Positions 16,079 to 24,798 of a DNA stretch of 64,000 bases are shown here, one piece after another. The position numbers and the translations under genes were made by a program. The notes under the pieces were generated by a model that saw only the letters and a program-made list of their open reading frames with translations, ran no database searches and was not told where the DNA came from. Every line of letters starts with the position of its first letter. Position 1 is the first letter of the stretch. Source of the DNA: Bacteroidales bacterium (GTDB lineage: Bacteria; Bacteroidota; Bacteroidia; Bacteroidales; UBA6680); contig JAOARD010000076.1 in assembly GCA_025210735.1 (NCBI GenBank), positions 1-64,000 on the forward strand, written 5' to 3'.

Positions 16079-16126
16079 AGTAAAGAAGAGTATACAAAAA
16101 CTTTACGTTAAAATATTTTATTTGAA

Positions 16127-16159
16127 TAGAAAAGCCCGACCATAAAAAATGATCGGGCT
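16127..16159 (-). terminator. Intrinsic terminator after gltX
   Basis: Arms AGCCCGACCAT (16133-16143) and ATGATCGGGCT (16149-16159) pair with one mismatch around a short A-rich loop. A T-run follows in the minus-strand direction. It separates gltX from the dlt operon. Confidence 0.8.
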
Positions 16160-16182
16160 CTGTATGTTGTTTATATCTGATT

Positions 16183-17697
16183 CTATCTCTTAATAGTATC
16201 TGCTCCTCGTTTGATTCTTGCAATTGTCTCTTCTTTTCCAATTACCTCAGCAATCTTAAACAGATCTGGTCCTTTTCCGGCACCAACAAGACACAGACGT
16301 ATTGAGTTCATTATCTGCCCCATATTCAACTCTTTGTCCTGAATATGTTTTACCACTAAATCGTGTGCATTCTGTTCTTTAAAATCAGCAAGATCACTCA
16401 GGATATTAACAACATTGTTCATATTGTCGTTCATTCCCTCTTTCCAACGCTTCTTTATAACCTTTGCATCGTACTCAGCTGGTGCCTCAAAAAAGAATGA
16501 CGCCTGCTCCCAGAAATCGTGAACAAGATTTACACGCTCCTTAACAAGTCCTGAAACCTCGGTAAGTTTATCCATATCAACATCAATACCTTTCTGTTTC
16601 AGTATTGGTGCAAAAAGCTCAGCAAGTTCGCTGTTATCTTTTGATGCAATATACTGATGGTTAAACCACTTTATCTTATCAGGATCGAATCTTGAACCAC
16701 TCTTACCTACTCTCTCTAGTGTAAATTGCTCTGTAAGCTCCTTCATTGAGAATATCTCTTGCTCTGTTCCCGGATTCCATCCCAGCATTGCCATAAAGTT
16801 TGCAAATGCATCAGGCAGGTATCCTGACTCACGGTATCCTGATGCTTCGTCTCCGTTTGGTGCAACCCATTTAAGTGGGAACACAGGGAAACCTAACTGA
16901 TCACCATCGCGCTTACTCAGTTTACCTTTTCCGCTAGGCTTAAGAATAAGTGGCAGGTGTGCAAATTCAGGTGCATCCCAACCAAGTGCTCTGTACAAAA
17001 GAACATGCAGAGGTAATGATGGTAACCACTCCTCTCCTCTAATAACATGTGATATCTGCATCATATAGTCATCAACAATATTTGCAAGGTGGTATGTTGG
17101 CAAACCATCTGACTTAAACAGTACTTTATCGTCTAGTGTAGATGTGTTTACTTTTACAGTTCCACGTATAATATCGTTCATTACTACCTCTTCGTTCTCA
17201 GGCATTTTAAATCTGATAACATAAGGAACACCTTTTTCTATAAGCTCTTTAACCTCATTCTCCGACAGAGCCAATGAATTATTAAGCTTTGTTCTTATTG
17301 AAGAGTCGTATGTAAATGTCTTTTTCTCTGCTTCGTATTCTGAACGTATTTTATCAAGATCTTCTGGTGTGTCAAAAGCATAATATGCATTACCTTCTGA
17401 TATAAGTTTATCAGCATACTGTTTATAAATCTCTTTACGCTCCGACTGTTTATACGGCCCAAAGTCTCCTCCAACAGAGTATCCTTCGTCTATCTCAATA
17501 CCACACCATTTAAGCGATTCAACAATATATTGCTCTGCCCCTTCAACATATCTTGTCTGATCAGTATCTTCAATTCTTAAAAGAAACTTACCATTATTGT
17601 GTCGTGCAAAAAGATAGTTAAAAAGAGCTGTTCTTACTCCTCCAATGTGAAGTGGTCCTGTTGGACTAGGTGCAAAACGTACGCGTACCTGCTTCAT
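16183..17697 (-). CDS. gltX: Glutamyl-tRNA synthetase
   Basis: 504 residues, typical for GltX. It charges tRNA-Glu with glutamate in the cytoplasm. The class I signatures are visible: RFAPSPTGPLHIGG (HIGH-type box, residues 7-20), LRIEDTDQTR, the conserved VIRGEEWLPS region and the KLSKRDGD form of KMSKS at 259-266. The C-terminal third is the anticodon-binding helical region. It is transcribed alone, with a promoter-like CAAAAATA (minus strand TATTTTTG) at 17742-17749 and a terminator at 16127-16159. Confidence 0.96.
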   Translation of the reverse strand: MKQVRVRFAPSPTGPLHIGGVRTALFNYLFARHNNGKFLLRIEDTDQTRYVEGAEQYIVESLKWCGIEIDEGYSVGGDFGPYKQSERKEIYKQYADKLISEGNAYYAFDTPEDLDKIRSEYEAEKKTFTYDSSIRTKLNNSLALSENEVKELIEKGVPYVIRFKMPENEEVVMNDIIRGTVKVNTSTLDDKVLFKSDGLPTYHLANIVDDYMMQISHVIRGEEWLPSLPLHVLLYRALGWDAPEFAHLPLILKPSGKGKLSKRDGDQLGFPVFPLKWVAPNGDEASGYRESGYLPDAFANFMAMLGWNPGTEQEIFSMKELTEQFTLERVGKSGSRFDPDKIKWFNHQYIASKDNSELAELFAPILKQKGIDVDMDKLTEVSGLVKERVNLVHDFWEQASFFFEAPAEYDAKVIKKRWKEGMNDNMNNVVNILSDLADFKEQNAHDLVVKHIQDKELNMGQIMNSIRLCLVGAGKGPDLFKIAEVIGKEETIARIKRGADTIKR

Positions 17698-17741
17698 AGT
17701 GTAATATATTATATTGTTTTGTATTCAGTTTAATTAAGCCA

Positions 17742-17749
17742 CAAAAATA
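17742..17749 (-). promoter_or_regulatory. -7 promoter element of gltX
   Basis: TATTTTTG on the minus strand fits TAnnTTTG and lies 45 bp upstream of the gltX start codon. No clear -33 element is seen. Confidence 0.4.
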
Positions 17750-17826
17750 CATTCATATAATATATTATCCGAATTATTTTTCTGATTTATGTACTAAACC
17801 ATGATTATGGTCAGAGGTACTTGTTA

Positions 17827-18303
17827 TTACTCTATTTTTACTATTCTGAATGATCTAACAACAATGCCCTCTTTTAATATCGACAAAAGATATAATGAAG
17901 GAGAAAGAGTTAACAGATCAACCGCTGTCTCTTCACTATTTATGGGTTCTTGTATTATAGGCATTCCTTCAAGTGTAGTAAGCATATACGATAATCCTGT
18001 AAGTTCTATATCGCTAACTTTTATATACACATAGTTTGTTGTTGGATTCGGATAGGCTATTGCATTTATTGTCTCATATCCATCTACTGTTGTAATATCC
18101 TTTACGGTCTCTGCATATTGATTAAATCCCTGATTAACAATTATCCCTCCAATTGAGAATGTCTCGGTAACAACCTCTCCTATTGACCAATTAACCGAAA
18201 AATCATCAAAAGTTCCTGTTCCTCCTGATGAGGATAATACCCTCTGCGAAAAGAGGTTACAAGCAAACAAAACAAAAGTAACAAGCAGGGTTAATCTTTT
18301 CAT
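17827..18303 (-). CDS. Small exported protein with T9SS type A sorting tail
   Basis: About 158 residues. The start at 18303 (MKRLTLLVTFVLFACNLFSQ) gives a clean signal peptide; the longer frame adds an unlikely Cys-rich leader. The middle part (SSGGTGTFDDFSVNWSIGEVV, VNQGFNQ) is a short beta region seen in many Bacteroidota exported proteins. The last ~70 residues form a Por_Secre_tail: YPNPTTNYVYIKV, then LTTLEGMPI, LSPSLYLLSI and a basic VVRSFRIVKIE end. It would pass through the T9SS encoded at 30.7-36.8 kb and be anchored or released at the surface. The core function is unknown. Confidence 0.85.
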   Translation of the reverse strand: MKRLTLLVTFVLFACNLFSQRVLSSSGGTGTFDDFSVNWSIGEVVTETFSIGGIIVNQGFNQYAETVKDITTVDGYETINAIAYPNPTTNYVYIKVSDIELTGLSYMLTTLEGMPIIQEPINSEETAVDLLTLSPSLYLLSILKEGIVVRSFRIVKIE

Positions 18304-18402
18304 AATAAAGCATTTAATGTCAAAAAAACATTCCGGCACAAATGGTTATACGATTGACTTTTGGCTAAGTTACAGGTGCTTGTAATATTTATAGCTTGGT
18401 AA

Positions 18403-18441
18403 TTAAAAACGGGGTGTACAACATTTTAAGTTATACACCCC
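18403..18441 (-). terminator. Intrinsic terminator after the subtilase gene
   Basis: GGGGTGTA (18411-18418) pairs with TACACCCC (18434-18441). In the minus-strand direction the stem is followed by GTTTTT. Confidence 0.7.
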
Positions 18442-18495
18442 GGCTTTTATGTTAATCATACTTTATTGCAGATGCAGCAATGTAAGAGTATTAGT

Positions 18496-21297
18496 CTATT
18501 TTTTAATTACTGTCTCTATATCAACAATTTTACCATTACAAATAAGCATAACAGAATAGAATCCGTTTGGATAATCTCCTATATTAATTGTCATCTTATT
18601 CAATTCTGTATCTAACCTATAATTATTTGATACAGATCTGCTGCTATGACCTACAATTCTAATATAAGCTGATTGAGTATTATCTACTCTATATCGTATA
18701 TCGATATTATTATCTGCCGGATTAGGAGATACACTGATAATAGCATTGTTTGCTGACAACTGCCTGTCTTTTTCTGTTATAATACCCGGATTCAACATAT
18801 CCTGTTTTGGTACATTTATTACAAATGTTTCGCCTCCAATAATTTCACCTGTTTTTGAGTCTTTCTGTATCAGATGCCAAACATACTTTTTCTTTTTAAG
18901 AACAATGCCTTCTTTCAGTTTCACAGATATTGTCATTGTTCCTGTTGTCTTTGGTTCAAATGTCAGGTTATTTAACTGAGCTCTATTCTTATTTATAACA
19001 AATGTATTATCAGATTTCTTAACTATTTCAGGAGATAATTTGGCTCCTTTGCCCATAACTTGCTGTAGTACTTTGTCTGTTTTAAATGTAACTATTGCAT
19101 TCTCAAATATTGGACTATCCTTATCTGATTCGTCACTTTCAAAACTTAAATTAACAGGTACAGCTGCTCCAAAATGAGTTCCTATTGCAACTGTTGTATT
19201 TACTACATTAGAACCCGGCTGAACATCAACAACTGAAATATTTTTCCAGGCAATGTTATTATTGTTCTTAGTATTTGAACAAACACTTATTGTCTCTGCT
19301 ATATGCATTGGGTCATTTGCAGATACAATACGAGCCAATAAACAGAAATGCCAAGGTTCAGGATTAATAGAACTGTAATCATCAGGATCAGGAACAAGCC
19401 ATGATGTCTTCACTATTGTCTCCTGCCCAGGCATTAATGGCGGTATATCAATTATTGAGATGATATTACCCATTGGAGTATTATTTATACTATATGAACC
19501 ATCCCAGTTTGTTGGCCACGATAGTGACGTTGCTGCCTTTGCCCAATATAACTTAAGTTTCTCTGCTCCTGTTGATCTGGTATTTCCACGGTTTTTAACC
19601 TTAACATACACATAGTTTGGATCAGTGGCATCATATTCAGGATTTTGGTGTTGTGTTCCTCCATCGTTATTATGTCTTACCCATATGTCGCTACTTGTCC
19701 ACATTGGAGTTGTTGTTATTGTATTCGGTTCTATTCCTATATCGGTATTAGAGTCCTTTATATACAGATCAACAGGAGTCATACTTACTGCCGTATTAAT
19801 TGCTGCATATGCATCAATCAATCCATACCCTGTTTCATTATTCCATGTTCCATTAGGACGTCCTAAAGTAAGTCCATATGTATACGCAGGAAGTTTCTGA
19901 CATGAGCTCTCTAATATATTACGAACCTGAGCTCCGGTAAATTGTGGGTTAATTGATATAATAAGTGCTGCAACTCCTGCTGCATGCGGACAAGCCATTG
20001 AGGTACCACTTTTATATCCGGTTGAGTTATTAAGAACTGTTGATAAAATACTACTTCCTGGTGCTATTACATCAAGATCTGAACCATAACATGAAAAACT
20101 TGATCTTACTCCAGATGATGTCAATGAGCCTACAGCAAGAATATCAGGATTAGAGTTAGCCGGATAGTTCACAGATCCGTATGAGTTACCTGCAGAAAAT
20201 ACTATTATAGCACCTTTACCATTTCTACCATTCTGCAGTGCATTATCTATTGCATCGTCTATTACATCAAACTGCACACCTGAACGCCATGAGTTACTAA
20301 TAATATCTGCACCATTAGCCACAGCCCAATTTATACCATCGGCACGTTTCATACGGCTATTTGCAGAACCCGCTAAAGAGTTACTAACCGACATAAGTGT
20401 AGACTTAGGAGCAACCCCAACAACCTGTATATTATTATCCTTAACTGCTGCTATTGTTCCTGCACAGTGTGTTCCGTGGCTTCCAAAGAGCTGACTTGGA
20501 GATGAGTTTGACTCTGTATCATAACTTAGTGGTGATATATTAGCAGCAAGATCAATATGAGTAAGTTCAATACCCTGATCTAAAACTGCAACAGTTACAC
20601 CATTACCCTGATTCAATGTCCAGGCATCACATGCATTAATGTCAAAATTTGGATTATTGTTGTTCTCTAAGCCCCATAAACTACCAAAATCCGGATCATT
20701 TGTACAAAGTCTATCATCTGTAAGAAGATCTGGTACCGACGATGCAAAACTACCTGTTTCAAATATAGAATTAGCAACCTGCATAGTATTACCTATAGTT
20801 GATTTTGTACATCTTAGAGTATACCATAATGGCATATATCTGTTTCTCTCTACAATTGTAAGGTTATGTTTGTCGGCAACATCCTGTAGCAGATCAATAT
20901 CACTCTTCTTCTTAAGTTTAATATAAAGATAATCAGACATCCCTATTTTAATTCCGTTTTGCCCTATAAACGATGGATTAACAGTAATTACACCTGTTAT
21001 CTTCTTTAGGTCTGTTGATTTATTGTAATAATCCTGTTCAGACATCTTTCTGGTATAATTAACTACCGCATATTTAACACCCTTTTCATTATTATATTTG
21101 TCATATTGTAGTTTACTGGTTACATCTGTATATTTTGCTTCCAGAAACCGATCTGACACTTTAATATTAACAGAACTTTTGTCTAACGTAAGATTAACCT
21201 TTTTGCCTTTGTAGTAGTAATAATATTTACTTTGTGCATTTAGTAAACCTATACTAAGTATTAAAAAAATAGTTGTAATGTAGATTTTAGTTTTCAT
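18496..21297 (-). CDS. Subtilisin-like (S8) serine protease with T9SS sorting tail
   Basis: About 933 residues from the preferred ATG at 21297 (MKTKIYITTIFLILSIGLLNAQ, a good signal peptide). A propeptide of about 180 residues precedes the S8 domain. Its triad is Asp240 in VTVAVLDQGIELTHID, His274 in GSHGTHCAGTIAAV and Ser433 in SGTSMACPHAAGVAAL (numbering from this start). Beta-sandwich domains follow, with a CARDB-like region of the VYVKVKNRGN type. The end is a Por_Secre_tail (VSPNPADNNIDI, then YPNGFYSVML). It is a secreted or cell-surface protease exported by the T9SS. It sits beside another sorting-tail protein. Confidence 0.93.
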   Translation of the reverse strand: MKTKIYITTIFLILSIGLLNAQSKYYYYYKGKKVNLTLDKSSVNIKVSDRFLEAKYTDVTSKLQYDKYNNEKGVKYAVVNYTRKMSEQDYYNKSTDLKKITGVITVNPSFIGQNGIKIGMSDYLYIKLKKKSDIDLLQDVADKHNLTIVERNRYMPLWYTLRCTKSTIGNTMQVANSIFETGSFASSVPDLLTDDRLCTNDPDFGSLWGLENNNNPNFDINACDAWTLNQGNGVTVAVLDQGIELTHIDLAANISPLSYDTESNSSPSQLFGSHGTHCAGTIAAVKDNNIQVVGVAPKSTLMSVSNSLAGSANSRMKRADGINWAVANGADIISNSWRSGVQFDVIDDAIDNALQNGRNGKGAIIVFSAGNSYGSVNYPANSNPDILAVGSLTSSGVRSSFSCYGSDLDVIAPGSSILSTVLNNSTGYKSGTSMACPHAAGVAALIISINPQFTGAQVRNILESSCQKLPAYTYGLTLGRPNGTWNNETGYGLIDAYAAINTAVSMTPVDLYIKDSNTDIGIEPNTITTTPMWTSSDIWVRHNNDGGTQHQNPEYDATDPNYVYVKVKNRGNTRSTGAEKLKLYWAKAATSLSWPTNWDGSYSINNTPMGNIISIIDIPPLMPGQETIVKTSWLVPDPDDYSSINPEPWHFCLLARIVSANDPMHIAETISVCSNTKNNNNIAWKNISVVDVQPGSNVVNTTVAIGTHFGAAVPVNLSFESDESDKDSPIFENAIVTFKTDKVLQQVMGKGAKLSPEIVKKSDNTFVINKNRAQLNNLTFEPKTTGTMTISVKLKEGIVLKKKKYVWHLIQKDSKTGEIIGGETFVINVPKQDMLNPGIITEKDRQLSANNAIISVSPNPADNNIDIRYRVDNTQSAYIRIVGHSSRSVSNNYRLDTELNKMTINIGDYPNGFYSVMLICNGKIVDIETVIKK

Positions 21298-21838
21298 TTG
21301 TCTAATTTTTTTAAAAGTCATATGGAAACTCGCATTTAGAATCACTATTGTATGTGTGATTGGCTATTTTTATGCTTCATTTCATCGACCTTAATTTTGT
21401 TTTAACTTGTTTATGAAATCAGCATTTTCAGTTATTCCCGTTTAGTTATAAACATTATTTTGTAAAATAAACGTGCATGATTTATTCATCTCCATGAATA
21501 CGGAGTTATCTCATCTTGTTTATTTCGTACGCTAATTTCTGATTAGTATTCTATTTAAATGTATAACTAAACAGATACTTAAGGTGGGTGGGTTTTGTAT
21601 ACATGTTTATTCATAATAGTTGATTTAGTTAAACATCATATACAACCTTAAAATACAGGTTGTACTATTTGATAGATAATATCTTATCAACTATTCTAAA
21701 CTACAGAAACAGATATAAGCAAACACTACTTATAAAGGTATATATTTTTATCTCTTAAACAAAATATATTTACTACTGGTAGCTATAAATAAAAAAAGCT
21801 CCCGGATAGGAGCTTTAAATATTATATGCGATAAACAA
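21298..21838. other. 541-bp intergenic stretch
   Basis: AT-rich sequence upstream of the subtilase gene and downstream of the tdh gene. Apart from the tdh terminator near its right end, I see no gene, no RNA and no strong repeat. A long 5' untranslated region or promoter for the subtilase is likely, but no exact TAnnTTTG element was found close to its start. Confidence 0.5.
21790..21816 (-). terminator. Intrinsic terminator after the tdh gene
   Basis: AGCTCC and GGAGCT arms flank a short loop at about 21798-21814. In the minus-strand direction the stem is followed by a run of seven T. Confidence 0.75.
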
Positions 21839-22798
21839 TTAAATTAATCCTTTATCGAATTTTATTTTTACTTTCTCTAACATATCAACTGTCATTTTCG
21901 ACAGATCATACTTAGGATTCCAACCCCACTCTTCACGAGCACATTTGTCTTCCATAGAGTTTGGCCATGAGTTTGCAATAGCTTGTTTTACCTCATCAAC
22001 ATTATAATCCAAAATAAATTCAGGATTGTGTTTTCTTATTTCAGCAGCAATCATCTCCGGATCAAAGCTCATTGCTGTAATGTTAAACGAGTTTCTGTGA
22101 ACAAGTTTTGCAGGATCTGCTTCCATAAGCCCTACACAAGCATCAAGAGCATCAGGCATATACATCATATCAAGAAATGTTCCTTTTCCCAGGTTTGATG
22201 TATACTTGTTATATTTAATTGCATCGTAATATATCTCAACAGCATAATCTGTTGTTCCACCACCAGGCAGTGTAACGTTTGAGATAATACCAGGGAAACG
22301 AACCGATCTTGTATCAACACCAAATCTTGTATGATAATAGTTACTTAAAAGCTCCCCACTTACCTTACATACACCGTAAATAGTTGTAGGATGCATAATA
22401 GTATCCTGAGGTGTATTGTCATGCGGAGTGTTTGGACCGAAAGCACCAATTGAACTAGGAGTAAACACAGCACATTTATTGTCTTTTGCAATATTTAGTG
22501 AATTCTCTAAAGCTCCCATATTTATCTTCCAGGCAAGCATAGGATCTTTTTCACCAGTAGCTGAAAGTAAAGCAACCATGTTAAAGATTGTATCAATATT
22601 GTATTTCTTTACAATATCAGAAAATCTTTCACCATCTAAAGCATCCAGTTTAACAACAGGACCATCAGACAATGCCTGAAGTTTGCTATCATCAAGATCT
22701 GTAGCAACTACATTATTAACCCCATAAATTCCTCTTAAATGAGGTACAAGCTCAGAACCAATTTGCCCTCCGGCTCCAACAATAAGAATATTTTTCAT
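21839..22798 (-). CDS. L-threonine 3-dehydrogenase-like protein of the NAD-dependent epimerase (SDR) type
   Basis: 319 residues. The Rossmann motif ILIVGAGGQIGSELVPHL lies at the N-terminus, with DLDD marking the NAD ribose. The SDR catalytic Ser and YxxxK appear in FTPSSIGAFG and TTIYGVCKVSGELL. SVRFPGIIS and LPGGGTTDYAVEIYYDAI are characteristic of the short-chain threonine dehydrogenases that oxidise L-threonine to 2-amino-3-ketobutyrate, feeding glycine and acetyl-CoA. No 2-amino-3-ketobutyrate ligase is adjacent. It is a single-gene unit with its own terminator. A nucleotide-sugar epimerase is less likely, given the strong match to the threonine dehydrogenase pattern. Confidence 0.87.
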   Translation of the reverse strand: MKNILIVGAGGQIGSELVPHLRGIYGVNNVVATDLDDSKLQALSDGPVVKLDALDGERFSDIVKKYNIDTIFNMVALLSATGEKDPMLAWKINMGALENSLNIAKDNKCAVFTPSSIGAFGPNTPHDNTPQDTIMHPTTIYGVCKVSGELLSNYYHTRFGVDTRSVRFPGIISNVTLPGGGTTDYAVEIYYDAIKYNKYTSNLGKGTFLDMMYMPDALDACVGLMEADPAKLVHRNSFNITAMSFDPEMIAAEIRKHNPEFILDYNVDEVKQAIANSWPNSMEDKCAREEWGWNPKYDLSKMTVDMLEKVKIKFDKGLI

Positions 22799-22820
22799 CT
22801 GTTTATAATTTTTATCCTAT

Positions 22821-22833
22821 GCAGGTAACCTGC
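22821..22833. promoter_or_regulatory. 13-bp palindrome in the tdh 5' region
   Basis: GCAGGTAACCTGC has 6-bp arms around one central base, 23-35 bp upstream of the tdh start codon. Its GC content contrasts with the flanks. An operator or a small mRNA hairpin are both possible. Confidence 0.3.
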
Positions 22834-22890
22834 AAAATCATAAATATATCCCGGAATACTTCCGATTTGTTTTTCACATTTTGTAACTCA

Positions 22891-22898
22891 CAAAAATA
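22891..22898 (-). promoter_or_regulatory. -7 promoter element of the tdh gene
   Basis: TATTTTTG on the minus strand fits TAnnTTTG, 93 bp upstream of the start codon. No -33 element was seen. Confidence 0.35.
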
Positions 22899-23087
22899 TC
22901 TATTTACACTACAAATACATCATAAAAGTCACTTTTTTTACAACTCATAATATTATGATTTCCAACATATACTTGACTATTTTATTTAATTAAAGTATCT
23001 TAGATATAAACACCCCAAAATACAAAACAACTACACTCATTATTTATCGTATAAATAATGTGAACATATCAACTACAATTTACAGCT

Positions 23088-24701
23088 ATGAAACATCTAC
23101 TTAAAACCAACCTTTTAGCTCTGTTTGCCATTATCATTTTTATATCATGTTCCAAAGATGAATTTGACACTGATAAAATATCAAAGGACATTAAATGGTC
23201 TCCCGATTTTGTTATTCCAATTGCATACGCAGAGTATAAAACTTCTGATGTTCTGAACAATAAGTTTCTGGACTCTGATAATCTATCAATAATATTTGAT
23301 GGTGACGAACTTGCTCATCTGCGATTTGGATATCAGGATCTGTTTAAGGTTGATTTTGATAAGATAATAAGTTCGTCTGAGATTGACATGAATGTTGTTG
23401 AGATTGACCTGCCTCCATCGCTTATTGGGAATATACCCGGATTGCCTTCTGATATAACCATTACACCAGCAGATACTGAAATTTCTCTAAACATGAATAA
23501 TGGGATTAAGTTATTGAATGTAAATTGCGGGTTTTCAATGCAGATATCTGTATCAAACCCTCTGCAAACTGATATAGTGCTTACAACACAGTTTAGTAAT
23601 ATCATAAAAGATGGTCAACAATTAACTATTAATCATAATATTCCTGCCAACTCAAACTATTTTAATGAGGTAGATCTGACAGATTTACTTATTGATTTCT
23701 CTGCTGACTACCCTGTAAATAATATAAAAATGTCTTCTGCTTTTGTTGTAAAGAGTACTGGTAATACAATTAGCACAACATCTTCAGACAAGATTCATTT
23801 TGGTACTAAACTATTAAATCTTAAAATTACAGAGGCAAAAGGTGATTTCGGGAAACAGGTTCTTAGCTTCCCTACTGCAAAAATTGATTACAATTTTGAT
23901 CTCTGGTCTGAACATGATGCTGATGTTGAATTCACTGATCCATCGTTACAGCTAAGTTTTGTACAAAGTATGTCGGTTCCGTTTATGATAGATATTGACA
24001 TTACCGGTTACGATAAAAACAATAATGCAACAGAGTTGCAGTTTGATCCGCTTATGCCTGAGACATCGCAATCGGCAAATGAGTTTACATCAATTTTTAG
24101 CATTAATAAAACCAACTCCGATATAGATGTATTCTTCAGAAAACCAGAATATGATAAACTTGAATATGATGCTACTGTTGAGTTAAATCCTAATCCGGTT
24201 GATGTTACGAGTAATCCTAATTTTATTAAAAGTAACTCATCTATAGGTGTTAATATAAGCATCGATTTACCTCTTAAATTTAAGATTACTCAATACCAGG
24301 TTGGCGATACTCTTGATATATCTACTGATTTAACAGATTTAAACAGAGCAAAGATGATAATCATATCTGAGAATGGTTTACCAGTTGATATTAGTTTAAG
24401 CAGACTATATATTGCTGATAGCAGATATAACAAGTTAGATTCTATAACCGATGTTACAATTTTTGAAGCAGCTCCTGTTTTTACATCAGGAAACAGTATT
24501 GGTATGGTAGATACTACAAAAATTAACAAGGTTACATCAACAGTTGAATTAACCAAATCATTCATTTCACACATGAACGATAATACAAAGATTATAATTG
24601 TTGGAGCCACCCAAAGTTTTAATGAAGGTAATACTACTGTGGCACTACACTCTTTCAACAAGTTAAAACTCAAGATGATTCTTGAAGCAACTCTTGAATA
24701 A
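23088..24701 (+). CDS. Hypothetical outer-membrane-type lipoprotein
   Basis: 537 residues. The lipoprotein signal ends in FISCS with the lipidated Cys at 21, followed by acidic residues (SKDEFD). Next comes IKWSPDFVIPIAYAEYKTSDVL, a pattern I associate with a Bacteroidota family of lipoproteins made mostly of beta strands. No catalytic motif is visible. A DUF5723-type barrel protein starts about 100 bp downstream on the same strand, suggesting that the two work together at the outer membrane. The function is unknown. Confidence 0.75.
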   Translation: MKHLLKTNLLALFAIIIFISCSKDEFDTDKISKDIKWSPDFVIPIAYAEYKTSDVLNNKFLDSDNLSIIFDGDELAHLRFGYQDLFKVDFDKIISSSEIDMNVVEIDLPPSLIGNIPGLPSDITITPADTEISLNMNNGIKLLNVNCGFSMQISVSNPLQTDIVLTTQFSNIIKDGQQLTINHNIPANSNYFNEVDLTDLLIDFSADYPVNNIKMSSAFVVKSTGNTISTTSSDKIHFGTKLLNLKITEAKGDFGKQVLSFPTAKIDYNFDLWSEHDADVEFTDPSLQLSFVQSMSVPFMIDIDITGYDKNNNATELQFDPLMPETSQSANEFTSIFSINKTNSDIDVFFRKPEYDKLEYDATVELNPNPVDVTSNPNFIKSNSSIGVNISIDLPLKFKITQYQVGDTLDISTDLTDLNRAKMIIISENGLPVDISLSRLYIADSRYNKLDSITDVTIFEAAPVFTSGNSIGMVDTTKINKVTSTVELTKSFISHMNDNTKIIIVGATQSFNEGNTTVALHSFNKLKLKMILEATLE

Positions 24702-24798
24702 TCTTTACCTGTTTTAGGTAAACACAAGTAATGTTAACCCACAGTATATAATCAAACATTCAGATTACATATTACAATTGAAAGTAAATATCAGGAAA

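Noticed and set aside
16050..16241. Minus-strand open frame between gltX and dltC
   Set aside because: It overlaps the end of gltX in another frame and spans the gltX terminator hairpin.
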